Source of the DNA: Streptomyces sp. S465 | GTDB lineage: Bacteria; Actinomycetota; Actinomycetes; Streptomycetales; Streptomycetaceae | Direction of reading: 5' to 3' | Assembly: GCF_026898115.1 (NCBI RefSeq) | Contig: NZ_CP114036.1 | Span: 7,000,001 to 7,064,000 of the forward strand | Length of the DNA: 64,000 bases | Part shown: one piece after another, positions 46,465-54,611 of the stretch | Position numbering within the stretch: position 1 is the first letter of the stretch | Layout of the letters: every line of letters starts with the position of its first letter | Position numbers and translations under genes: made by a program | The notes under the pieces: generated by a model | What the model was told of the DNA's origin: nothing | The model's input: only the letters and a program-made list of their open reading frames with translations | Databases searched by the model: none

Positions 46465-46986
46465 TCAGCCCGTCTCGTCGGACTTCGTGGCGAGCGACAG
46501 CCGGCACTTCTTCGCGGTGTGGGAGCTGTCCGCCTGAAGCCCGGTGACCTTGATGGTCTTGTCGGCGCCGCCTGCCACGGACGCGTCGGACTTCGTTCCG
46601 GTGGTCACGACCTCGTCGGAGCTGTCGACGAAGCCGACCAGCAGTGAGTAGTAGGCCGTGTCGGAGCTGGAGTTGCTGATCTCCACGTTGGCGTAGGGCT
46701 TGCCGTCCGACCCCCATCCGCACGTGCCCATCTTGGCGTCCGAGGTGACCAGGCCGGAGCCGCCGGTGGGATCGTCCGACGGCTCGTCATACGGGTCGTC
46801 GTAGGGGTCGTCGGTCGGCTCCTGGGTGGGCTCCACCGGCAGTTGGGCCATGCCCTTGCCTATCGCCGCGCCGCCCTTGCTGTCCCCGGCGGACGAGCCC
46901 CCTTTGTCGGAGCCGCACCCCGCGGTGAGGGCGAGTGTCGCGGCCACGGCCATGCCGGTGGCGAAGGTGAGCTGCTTCCGGGACAC
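46465..46986 (-). CDS. Small secreted lipoprotein, function unknown
   Basis: 173 aa. A lipoprotein signal peptide ends in the lipobox LTAGC (Cys near residue 24). An acidic Pro/Asp linker follows (DPYDDPYDEPSDDP), then a beta-rich extracellular domain with two cysteines (GTCGWG and KKCRLS) that may form a disulphide; VEISNSSSDTAYYSLLVGFVD is like bacterial immunoglobulin-like FxLYD domains. GTG 46986 (VSRKQLTF) has AAGGCGG upstream. Divergent from ngcE, 339 bp away. Confidence 0.75.
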   Translation of the reverse strand: MSRKQLTFATGMAVAATLALTAGCGSDKGGSSAGDSKGGAAIGKGMAQLPVEPTQEPTDDPYDDPYDEPSDDPTGGSGLVTSDAKMGTCGWGSDGKPYANVEISNSSSDTAYYSLLVGFVDSSDEVVTTGTKSDASVAGGADKTIKVTGLQADSSHTAKKCRLSLATKSDETG

Positions 46987-47115
46987 GAAGACCGCCTTTC
47001 GAGGAGCGCACGGCGGCGTGCCGCACGGACTGTCTCCCCCACGGTATGTCGGACAGGTCTCAACTCGGGAAAGACTGAAACCCGAAGACCTTTCGATCTT
47101 GCCCATATGCGGCCG

Positions 47116-47131
47116 AGTGGACTATACCTGT
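47116..47131. promoter_or_regulatory. Candidate DasR (dre) site upstream of ngcE
   Basis: On the minus strand these 16 bases read ACAGGTATAGTCCACT, 13 of 16 matches to the dre consensus ACTGGTCTAGACCACT. It lies 195 bp before ngcE in the spacer shared with the lipoprotein gene. GlcNAc-6-phosphate-responsive repression by DasR would suit the transporter. Confidence 0.55.
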
Positions 47132-47325
47132 CGCCCCAGGGGGAAGGCCGCACCGCGGCCCATATCGGAGGGCCTCGGCGGGCCTCCGCACTCCCCGGCG
47201 CACACCCAGCAATACTCCGCTTGACGCTTCAACTGACCCGCGGTGTCGGGGGCCCCTCGCCGGAGGCGAGCATGTACGGGAGACCGTTACACCGCCTGAG
47301 TCCTGACGAAGGCGAGGACTTGAGC

Positions 47326-48762
47326 ATGGGATTCTCCTCAGAGGTGGGCCGTCGTGACCTGATCAAGCGCTCGGCGGCGCTCGGATTGATCACCGTGCCG
47401 GCGATGAGTGCGCTGTCCGCCTGCGCCAGCGGCGGCGATGACGACTCCAAGAAGGTCGACAAGGGCAAGAAGAGCGCCAAGAACCCCCTGGCGGTGAACG
47501 AGAGCGCCGCGCTCGACGTGGTCATCTTCGACGGCGGCTTCGGGCAGCAGTACGCCAAGGACGCCGAGGCGGAGTACGCCGCGGCCTTCCCGAAGACCAA
47601 GGGCAAGATCAAGCACGCCGCCACCCAGAAGATCCAGACCGTGCTCCAGCCGCGCTTCAACGGCGGCACCCCGCCCGACCTCGTCGACAACTCCGGCGCC
47701 GAGCAGATGGACATGGGCACCCTGGTCGGCAAGAACCAGCTGACCGACCTCACCCCGCTGCTGGACGCCCCCTCCCTGGACGACCCGAACAAGACGGTGC
47801 GCGAGACCCTGCGCCCCGGTGTCGTGGAGATGGGCCAGTTCGACGGCAAGCCGGTGTGGATCCTCTACTACGCCTACACCGTCTACGGCGTCTGGTACTC
47901 CAAGACCAATCTCGCCAAGCTCGACGTGGAGTACCCCGAGACCTGGGACGACATGCTCAAGGTCTGCGAGAAGGCCAAGAAGAAGGGGATCGCGGGCTGG
48001 ACCTACCCCGGCAAGTTCCCGTACTACCTGCCGTTCAGCCTCTACCCCTTCATCGCCAAGATCGGCGGCCGGGAGGTCCTGGACTCGATCGACAACCTGG
48101 AGCCGAACGCCTGGAAGCACCCGGCCGTCAAGGCCGCCTTCGAGGCCTACTACGAGCTCTACAAGAAGGGGTACATCCTCAAGGGCACCCCCGGCCTCTC
48201 CCACATCGAGTCCCAGACCGCGTGGAACGAGGGCAAGGCGCTGTTCATCCCCAACGGCTCCTGGGTGGAGAACGAGGCGAAGAAGACCACGCCGGACGAC
48301 TTCCAGATGGCGGTGAGCGCGCCCTCCAGCCTCGACAAGAGCGACAAGCTGCCGTTCGGCACCCTCTGGGCCTCCGGCGGCGAGCCCTTCATCGTCCCGA
48401 AGTCGGCCAAGAACCCCGAGGGCGGCATGGAGCTGCTGCGGATCATGCTCGGTGAGAAGTCCACCAAGAACTTCATCAAGCAGGTCTCCTCGCTCTCCTC
48501 CCTCAACGGCGGCACCGACGGCCTCGACCTGCCGCCGGGTCTGGCGTCCGCGCAGGAGGCGCTGACCAAGGCGGGCAAGAACGTGGTCAACCCGCGGCTC
48601 CAGGACTGGTACGTGACGCTTCAGAAGCAGCAGATCGGCGTCGGCGCGCTCGGCGAGATGATGGCGGGCCGGATGACCCCCGCCGAGACGATCAAGAAGT
48701 GTCAGAAGTTCGCCGATGACACGGCGAAGGACGACGCGGTCAAGAAGTACAAGCACGTCTGA
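47326..48762 (+). CDS. ngcE: N-acetylglucosamine/diacetylchitobiose-binding lipoprotein NgcE
   Basis: 478-aa extracellular substrate-binding protein of a carbohydrate ABC importer (CUT1 class). The N-terminus carries a twin-arginine-like GRRDLIKRSAALGL and the lipobox LSAC, suggesting a Tat-exported lipoprotein. The mature part has the family 1 binding-protein layout (FNGGTPPDLVDNSG, WNEGKALFIPNGSW). Order ngcE-F-G and the start SEVGRRDLIKRS match the chitin-derived sugar transporter of streptomycetes from memory. ATG 47326 follows GAGGAC by about 9 bp. Ligand specificity is by homology and position only. Confidence 0.87.
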   Translation: MGFSSEVGRRDLIKRSAALGLITVPAMSALSACASGGDDDSKKVDKGKKSAKNPLAVNESAALDVVIFDGGFGQQYAKDAEAEYAAAFPKTKGKIKHAATQKIQTVLQPRFNGGTPPDLVDNSGAEQMDMGTLVGKNQLTDLTPLLDAPSLDDPNKTVRETLRPGVVEMGQFDGKPVWILYYAYTVYGVWYSKTNLAKLDVEYPETWDDMLKVCEKAKKKGIAGWTYPGKFPYYLPFSLYPFIAKIGGREVLDSIDNLEPNAWKHPAVKAAFEAYYELYKKGYILKGTPGLSHIESQTAWNEGKALFIPNGSWVENEAKKTTPDDFQMAVSAPSSLDKSDKLPFGTLWASGGEPFIVPKSAKNPEGGMELLRIMLGEKSTKNFIKQVSSLSSLNGGTDGLDLPPGLASAQEALTKAGKNVVNPRLQDWYVTLQKQQIGVGALGEMMAGRMTPAETIKKCQKFADDTAKDDAVKKYKHV

Positions 48763-48842
48763 TGCAGCGCAAGCACACCTGATGAGGCTTTTCACGCGTC
48801 GCCGGCGGCACCATCCGTAGCGGAAGACCGAGGTCGGTAGAA

Positions 48843-49760
48843 ATGCAGCATGGGAAGTACCGGTTCATCGCGGGGTTCCTGGCCCTGCCGGTGATTCTTT
48901 ACGCGGTCTTCGTGATCTCGCCATTCGTCCAGGCCATCTACTACTCGTTCACCGACTGGACCGGTCTGAGCTCCGACTTCGAAATGGTCGGGTTCAAGAA
49001 CTACGACTGGCTGCTGCACGACGACATCTTCTGGAAAGCGGTCGGACACAATGTCCTGCTGTTGCTGGTGGTGCCGCTGGTGACGCTCGGCCTCGGACTC
49101 TTCTTCGCCTTCATGCTCAATGTGGGCGGCCGGGGCAGGAAGAACGCGGCCGTCTCCGGGGTGCGCGGGTCGAGCCTGTACAAGGTGATCTATTTCTTTC
49201 CGCAGGTGCTGTCGATCGCGATCGTCGCCCTGCTGTTCCAGTTCACCTACAACCCGCGCAACGGCGCGATCAACGCCTTCCTCGGCGGAATCGGCCTGGA
49301 CGCGCTCCAGCAGCAGTGGCTGGCCGATCCGAAGCTCGCGCTGTGGTGCCTGATGGCGGTCATGGTCTGGAGCAACGTCGGCTTCTACGTCGTCCTCTTC
49401 TCCGCCGGGATGAGCTCCATCCCGAAGGACTTCTACGAGGCGGCGCTGCTGGACGGGGCCAACCGGGTCAAAACCTTCTTCAAGATCACTCTGCCGCTGC
49501 TGTGGGACACGGTCCAGACCGGCTGGATCTATATGGGCATCATCGCGCTCGACGCCTTCGCCGTGGTGCAGATCATGACCGTGGGGCCGGGCGGCCCCGC
49601 CGACTCCACCCAGGTCATGGGCTACTACGTCTACACCAAGACCTTCCACGACGGGCAGGCCGGACGGGCCACCACGATCGGCGTCGCGATGCTCATCGTC
49701 ACCTTGGTCTTCGCGGTCATCGTGACCAGGCTCGGCCGGCGCGAACGGCTGGAGTACTGA
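48843..49760 (+). CDS. ngcF: Sugar ABC permease NgcF
   Basis: 305-aa inner-membrane permease of the MalF type with six predicted helices, beginning KYRFIAGFLALPVILYAVFVISPF. The ATPase-contact EAA loop is present as FYEAALLDGANRVKTFFKITLPLL (in part: EAALLDGA, ITLPLL). It lies 80 bp after ngcE and 61 bp before ngcG in the same operon and pairs with NgcG to form the channel. Confidence 0.9.
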   Translation: MQHGKYRFIAGFLALPVILYAVFVISPFVQAIYYSFTDWTGLSSDFEMVGFKNYDWLLHDDIFWKAVGHNVLLLLVVPLVTLGLGLFFAFMLNVGGRGRKNAAVSGVRGSSLYKVIYFFPQVLSIAIVALLFQFTYNPRNGAINAFLGGIGLDALQQQWLADPKLALWCLMAVMVWSNVGFYVVLFSAGMSSIPKDFYEAALLDGANRVKTFFKITLPLLWDTVQTGWIYMGIIALDAFAVVQIMTVGPGGPADSTQVMGYYVYTKTFHDGQAGRATTIGVAMLIVTLVFAVIVTRLGRRERLEY

Positions 49761-49821
49761 TGCCGAGCACACCGACCGCACCCGGCCACCACCGCCCGAC
49801 CGCCGATCTGGGGGTACCACA

Positions 49822-50766
49822 GTGACCTCGCACGCGCAGCCCTCGGAGCTCCCGGGCGTCACCAAGGAGGACGCGGCGCCGCCCGCCGGGCCGGTCCGCA
49901 AGCAGCCGCCGGGCCCGGCCGCCGAGGGCCGGATCGGCAGCGAGGGCCGGGTCCTCAACGTCTTCTCGCACGGCATCCTGGTGATCTGGGGGCTGCTGGT
50001 CACGCTGCCGCTGCTGTGGGCGGTGATGAGCTCCCTCAAGACCGACAAGCAGATCTTCACCTCGCCCTGGGGGCTGCCCTCCGCCCTGCACTTCGACAAC
50101 TGGTCCCGGGCCTGGAGCAAGTCGAACATCGGCGACTTCTTCCTCAACACGATCCTGGTGGTGGGCTGCTCCCTCATCGGCACGATGCTGCTGGGCTCGA
50201 TGGCGGCGTACATCCTGGCCCGGTTCGAATTCCCGGGAAAGCGGTTCATCTATTTCATGTTCGTCGGCGGGATGAGCTTTCCGATCATCCTGGCGCTGGT
50301 GCCGCTGTTCTTCGTGATGAAGAACATGAGCCTGCTCAACACCTTCCATGGGCTCATTCTGGTCTATATCGCCTATTCGCTGCCGTTCACGGTCTTCTTC
50401 CTGACCTCGTTCTTCAAGACGCTGCCGTCGTCGGTGGCGGAGGCGGCCCTGATCGACGGGGCCTCCCACACCCGTACGTTCTTCCAGGTCATGCTGCCGA
50501 TGGCGAAGCCCGGACTGATCAGCGTGGGGATCTTCAACTTTCTCGGCCAGTGGAATCAGTACATGCTGCCCACGGTCCTCAACACCGACGAGGACAAGCG
50601 TGTGCTCACCCAGGGGCTGGTGCAGCTCGCGGCCAGTCAGCAGTACAAGGGCGACTGGTCCGCGCTGTTCGCCGGTCTGGTGCTGGCGATGCTGCCGGTC
50701 CTGGCCGTCTACATCCTCTTCCAGCGGCAGGTCCAGGCGGGCCTGACCGCGGGCGCCCTCAAGTAG
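49822..50766 (+). CDS. ngcG: Sugar ABC permease NgcG
   Basis: 314-aa MalG-type permease. After a 45-residue Pro/Ala-rich cytoplasmic N-terminus come six helices, starting GILVIWGLLVTLPLLWAVM. The EAA loop reads SSVAEAALIDGASHTRTFF. GTG 49822 is the only good start. A strong terminator follows and no ATPase gene is present in the operon, so energy must come from a shared multi-importer ATPase such as MsiK, as known for streptomycete CUT1 systems. Confidence 0.9.
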   Translation: MTSHAQPSELPGVTKEDAAPPAGPVRKQPPGPAAEGRIGSEGRVLNVFSHGILVIWGLLVTLPLLWAVMSSLKTDKQIFTSPWGLPSALHFDNWSRAWSKSNIGDFFLNTILVVGCSLIGTMLLGSMAAYILARFEFPGKRFIYFMFVGGMSFPIILALVPLFFVMKNMSLLNTFHGLILVYIAYSLPFTVFFLTSFFKTLPSSVAEAALIDGASHTRTFFQVMLPMAKPGLISVGIFNFLGQWNQYMLPTVLNTDEDKRVLTQGLVQLAASQQYKGDWSALFAGLVLAMLPVLAVYILFQRQVQAGLTAGALK

Positions 50767-50806
50767 CGGGCGCGCTCACATAGGGGCACCGGACATCTCC
50801 CCGTGC

Positions 50807-50852
50807 GGCCCCGTCCTCTCCGCGTGACCCGCGCGACGGAGAGGACGGGGCC
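50807..50852 (+). terminator. Terminator of the ngcEFG operon
   Basis: 16-bp perfect stem GGCCCCGTCCTCTCCG with complement CGGAGAGGACGGGGCC, 14-nt loop, 41 nt after ngcG. Confidence 0.9.
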
Positions 50853-50919
50853 GTCGCGGCTGTGCGCTCCCCGGGGTGTTCCGCCTGGTCGGGCCGGTCG
50901 TACGCTGGCGTGGACACGG

Positions 50920-50988
50920 CCGGGCGGCGGGCGGGGGATATGCCGGGCGGCGGGCGGGGGATATGCCGGGCGGTGGGCGGGAGAGATG
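50920..50988 (+). repeat. Three 23-bp tandem repeats upstream of the ROK gene
   Basis: Two identical copies (50920-50942, 50943-50965) beginning CCGGGCGGCGGGCGGGGG and ending ATATG, plus a third with three changes (50966-50988). They lie 183 bp before the ROK start, in the only non-coding stretch available for its promoter. Confidence 0.8.
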
Positions 50989-51170
50989 CAGTGTGCCGGG
51001 CGGAGGACATCGGGAGGGGTGTGCGAGCCGGTCCGCGGCGGTCAGGGACTTGACGTGGGACAACCGTGGCGGCTCAGCTTAGAGTTCACATGTTGGAGAC
51101 ACAGCCGGGCCTCACTGCTGCGGTCCGGCCTGCGGAGCGGCCGTCGTGCCGCTCGCGAAGGCGGGAGTGG

Positions 51171-52376
51171 ATGGGCGTGGAGACTCCGGGATCGCAGTCG
51201 TCGCTGCACCGGGCCAATCTCGAGCGGGTGGTCCGTGCGGTGCGCATGGCGGGCTCGCTGACCCAGGCGGAGATCGCCCGGTCCACCGGGCTGTCCGCCG
51301 CCACCGTCTCCAACATCGTGCGTGAGCTCAAGGACGGCGGGACGGTCGAGGTCACCCCCACCTCGGCGGGCGGCCGCCGGGCGCGCAGCGTCTCGCTCAG
51401 CGGGGACGCGGGCATCGTCGTCGGCGTGGACTTCGGCCATACGCATCTGCGCGTCGCCATCGGCAACCTCGCCCATCAGGTGCTGGCCGAGGAGGCCGAG
51501 CCGCTGGATGTGGACGCCTCCTCCTCGCAGGGGCTGGACCGGGCGGAGCAGCTGGTCAGCAGGCTGATCACGGCCAGCGGCCTGAGCCAGGACAAGGTGG
51601 TCGGCGTCGGTCTGGGCGTGCCCGCCCCGATCGATGTGGAGACCGGCACGCTGGGCTCGACCGCGATCCTGCCGGGCTGGGCGGGCACCAACCCGCGCGA
51701 CGACCTGGCCCAGCGGCTCGGGGTGCCGGTGCACGTGGACAACGACGCCAACCTCGGCGCCCTCGGCGAGCTGGTCTGGGGCTCCGGGCGCGGGGTCGGC
51801 GACCTCGCGTACATCAAGGTCGCCGACGGTGTCGGCGCCGGGCTGGTGATCAGCGGGAAGATCTACCGCGGCCCCGGCGGCACGGCGGGCGAGATCGGCC
51901 ACATCACCCTCGACGAGTCGGGGCCGGTGTGCCGCTGCGGCAACCGCGGTTGTCTGGAGACCTTCACCGCGGCCCGGTATGTGCTGCCGCTGCTGCATTC
52001 CAGCCATGGCGCGGACCTGACCGTGGAGCGCATGGTGCAGCTGGCCCGCGAGGGCGATCCGGGCTGCCGGCGGGTGATCGCGGACGTCGGCCGGCACATC
52101 GGCAGCGGGGTGGCCAACCTCTGCAATCTGATCAACCCCAGCCGGATGGTGCTGGGCGGTCATCTCGCCGAGGCGGGGGAGCTGGTGCTGGGCCCGATCC
52201 GGGAGTCGGTCGCGCGATACGCGATCCCCAGCGCGGCCCAGCAGCTGTCGGTGATGCCCGGGGCGCTCGGCGGCCGGGCCGAGGTGCTGGGCGCACTCGC
52301 GCTGGTGCTCAGCGAGATGGGGGATTCGACGCTGCTGGACGGGGCGCTCTCGGCGGGGACTCCGGCCCTCACCTGA
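51171..52376 (+). CDS. rok7B7: ROK-family transcriptional regulator (Rok7B7-like)
   Basis: 401 aa. N-terminal winged HTH (about 15-75, LTQAEIARSTGLSAATVSNIV) and C-terminal ROK sugar-kinase-like domain (from VVGVDFGHTHLRVAIG), with the zinc motif CRCGNRGCLE near residue 260 and the ROK signature around GPGGTAGEIGH. Its place between ngcEFG and xylFGH matches S. coelicolor rok7B7 (from memory), a regulator of xylose uptake and carbon control. ATG 51171 (MGVETPGSQSS) follows a GGGAG. The dyad before xylF is its most obvious possible target. Confidence 0.9.
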   Translation: MGVETPGSQSSLHRANLERVVRAVRMAGSLTQAEIARSTGLSAATVSNIVRELKDGGTVEVTPTSAGGRRARSVSLSGDAGIVVGVDFGHTHLRVAIGNLAHQVLAEEAEPLDVDASSSQGLDRAEQLVSRLITASGLSQDKVVGVGLGVPAPIDVETGTLGSTAILPGWAGTNPRDDLAQRLGVPVHVDNDANLGALGELVWGSGRGVGDLAYIKVADGVGAGLVISGKIYRGPGGTAGEIGHITLDESGPVCRCGNRGCLETFTAARYVLPLLHSSHGADLTVERMVQLAREGDPGCRRVIADVGRHIGSGVANLCNLINPSRMVLGGHLAEAGELVLGPIRESVARYAIPSAAQQLSVMPGALGGRAEVLGALALVLSEMGDSTLLDGALSAGTPALT

Positions 52377-52473
52377 CCGCCGGGGGACCGCGGCTGGTGG
52401 CTCAGGTCTTGCCTGAACGCCTTTGTCCGGTCACGCTCCGTCTATCCGGCCTGTACGACTGCGTTCACTCAGA

Positions 52474-52502
52474 TAACGAATGGCACCGTTGCCATCTCGT
52501 TA
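52474..52502. promoter_or_regulatory. 29-bp two-part dyad before xylF
   Basis: Outer arms TAACGA (52474-52479) and TCGTTA (52497-52502) enclose inner arms ATGGCA (52480-52485) and TGCCAT (52490-52495). It lies 93 bp before the xylF start and is the best operator candidate for the xyl operon (ROK or LacI type). Confidence 0.65.
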
Positions 52503-52594
52503 AGGATTTACTTCTTGACGCCATGTTGGCGGCCGAGTTGACTTCGAGCCACCTCGGCCGCAATGACGCGGCCTCGTCAGGGAGGTCACCCCCA

Positions 52595-53698
52595 ATGAAC
52601 GCAACGATGCGTCGCGTCGCCCTCGCCGCTTCTGTCGTCTCCATGACTGTCGCCCTCGCCGCATGTGGTTCGGCGAAGGAGGCCGGCGACAAGAAGTCGG
52701 ATGAGAAGAAGAAGACCGGTCCGCTCACCATCGGGCTGCTACTGCCCGAGGACCAGACGGCGAGATACGAGAATTTCGACCGGCCTTTCGTCACCGAGAA
52801 GGTCAAGGCGATCTGTGCGGACTGCAAGATCGTTTACGTCAACGCCAAGTCGGACCCCTCGCTCCAGCAGCAGCAGGTCGACTCGATGATCACCAAGAAG
52901 GTTGACGCGATCATCCTCGACTCGGTGGACTCCAAGTCGATCGCCAGCTCGGTCCGGAAGGCCGACGAGGCCGGTATCCCGGTGGTCGCCTACGACCGGC
53001 TCGCCGAGGGCCCGGTCTCCGCCTACACCTCGTTCGACAACGAGACGGTCGGCAAGGTCCAGGGCCAGGCGCTGCTCAAGGCGCTGGGCAGCAAGGCCAA
53101 GAGCGGCAAGATCGTCATGCTCAACGGCTGGGAGGCCGACCCCAACGCCGCCATGTTCAAGAAGGGCGCCCTCTCCGTGCTGAAGGGCAAGGTGAACATC
53201 GGCAAGTCCTACGACGTGGACCGCTGGCTGGCGGACAAGGCCAACGAGGCCATGACGGGCGCCATTTCCTCGCTCGGCAAGGACAACATCGTCGGCGTCT
53301 ACTCGGCCAACGACAGCATGGCGGGCGGCGCGATCACCGCGCTCAAGAGCGGCGGCGTCGACCCGCTGCCCCCGGTCACCGGCCAGGACGCCGAAATCGA
53401 GGGCGTGCGCCGGGTGATCTCCGGTGAGCAGTACATGAGCGTCTACAAGTCCTACCTGGACGAGGCCACCGCCGCCGCGGAGATGGCCGTCGCGCTCGGC
53501 CGCGGGGAGAAGGTCAACGAGTCCAACACGGTCGACAGCCCGACCACCAAGGACATTCCGGCGACGCTGATCACCCCGGTCTCGCTGACCAAGGAGAACA
53601 TCAAGGACACCGTCATCAAGGACGGGATCTACAAGGTCGACCAGATCTGCACCGCCAAGTACAAGGCGGCGTGCGAAGAGGCCGGTCTCCTGAAGTAG
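52595..53698 (+). CDS. xylF: D-xylose-binding lipoprotein XylF
   Basis: 367-aa periplasmic-binding-type protein of the ribose/xylose class, extracellular and lipid-anchored (lipobox ALAAC near residue 26). Two-lobed PBP1 fold (LTIGLLLPEDQTARYENFDRP opening; VPVVAYDR-type hinge strand IPVVAYDRLAEG; VYSANDSMAGGAI). GGGAGG lies 11 bp before ATG 52595. It is the first gene of xylFGH. A stem-loop after its stop may raise its expression relative to xylG and xylH. Confidence 0.9.
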   Translation: MNATMRRVALAASVVSMTVALAACGSAKEAGDKKSDEKKKTGPLTIGLLLPEDQTARYENFDRPFVTEKVKAICADCKIVYVNAKSDPSLQQQQVDSMITKKVDAIILDSVDSKSIASSVRKADEAGIPVVAYDRLAEGPVSAYTSFDNETVGKVQGQALLKALGSKAKSGKIVMLNGWEADPNAAMFKKGALSVLKGKVNIGKSYDVDRWLADKANEAMTGAISSLGKDNIVGVYSANDSMAGGAITALKSGGVDPLPPVTGQDAEIEGVRRVISGEQYMSVYKSYLDEATAAAEMAVALGRGEKVNESNTVDSPTTKDIPATLITPVSLTKENIKDTVIKDGIYKVDQICTAKYKAACEEAGLLK

Positions 53699-53762
53699 CG
53701 GCGCGGGGCCGCCCGTAACCCCCGTGGCCGGCCCGCCCGCCCCCCCCCGATACCCCCCATCC

Positions 53763-53786
53763 GAGGGGAGAGTGCGCTCTCCCCTC
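53763..53786 (+). terminator. Intercistronic stem-loop between xylF and xylG
   Basis: GAGGGGAGAG / CTCTCCCCTC with loop TGCG, 10-bp perfect stem, 37 bp before the xylG start. Within the operon it likely acts as a partial terminator or mRNA stabiliser. Confidence 0.7.
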
Positions 53787-53822
53787 CGTCACACAGCAGG
53801 GATCTCCCTGCCCGGAACGGAG

Positions 53823-54611
53823 ATGGCCATCGTGCCGAACGGACCCGTGTTGGCGTTGCGCGGGATCTCCAAGCGGTTCGGCGCCGTCCAGGCGCTCACC
53901 GACATCCATCTGGAGGTCCACGCCGGTGAAGTCGTCGCCCTGGTGGGCGACAACGGCGCCGGCAAGTCGACCCTCGTCAAGACCATCGCCGGAGTCGGCC
54001 CCGCCGACGAGGGCGTTCTCGAGTGGCAGGGCAAGCCCGTCCAGGTCACCCGGCCGCATGACGCCCAGGAGCTGGGCATCGCGACCGTCTACCAGGACCT
54101 CGCCCTCTGCGACAACATCGACGTCGTCGGCAACCTCTTCCTCGGCCGCGAGATCCTGCGCGCCGGGGTGCTCGACGAGGTCGAAATGGAGCGGCGCTCC
54201 CGTGAGTTGCTCCAGACCCTGTCGATCCGCATCCCCAGCGTGCGGATTCCGATCGCCTCGCTCTCGGGCGGCCAGCGGCAGACCGTCGCCATCGCCCGTT
54301 CGATGCTCGGCGAGCCCAAGCTGGTGATCCTGGACGAACCGACCGCCGCCCTCGGCGTCGAGCAGACCGCGCAGGTCCTGGACCTGGTCGAGCGGCTGCG
54401 CGACCGCGGCCTCGCCGTCATCCTCATCAGCCACAACATGGCCGACGTCAAGGCCGTCGCGGACCGGGTCGCGGTGCTGCGGCTGGGCCGCAACAACGGC
54501 ACCTTCGATGTGCAGAGCACCTCTCAGGAAGAGATCATTTCCGCCATCACCGGCGCCACGGACAACGCCGTGACCCGCCGTAAGGCGCGTACCGGGGAGG
54601 TCGCCAAGTGA
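53823..54611 (+). CDS. xylG: Xylose ABC transporter ATPase XylG (single-domain)
   Basis: 262-aa cytoplasmic ATPase with Walker A GDNGAGKST, Q-loop VYQDLALCDN, signature LSGGQRQ, Walker B LVILDEP and the switch His in LISHNM. Most XylG/RbsA proteins are about 500 aa with two nucleotide-binding domains; this one has a single domain and must dimerise. ATG 53823 directly follows GGAACGGAG. It overlaps xylH as GTGA. Confidence 0.9.
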   Translation: MAIVPNGPVLALRGISKRFGAVQALTDIHLEVHAGEVVALVGDNGAGKSTLVKTIAGVGPADEGVLEWQGKPVQVTRPHDAQELGIATVYQDLALCDNIDVVGNLFLGREILRAGVLDEVEMERRSRELLQTLSIRIPSVRIPIASLSGGQRQTVAIARSMLGEPKLVILDEPTAALGVEQTAQVLDLVERLRDRGLAVILISHNMADVKAVADRVAVLRLGRNNGTFDVQSTSQEEIISAITGATDNAVTRRKARTGEVAK

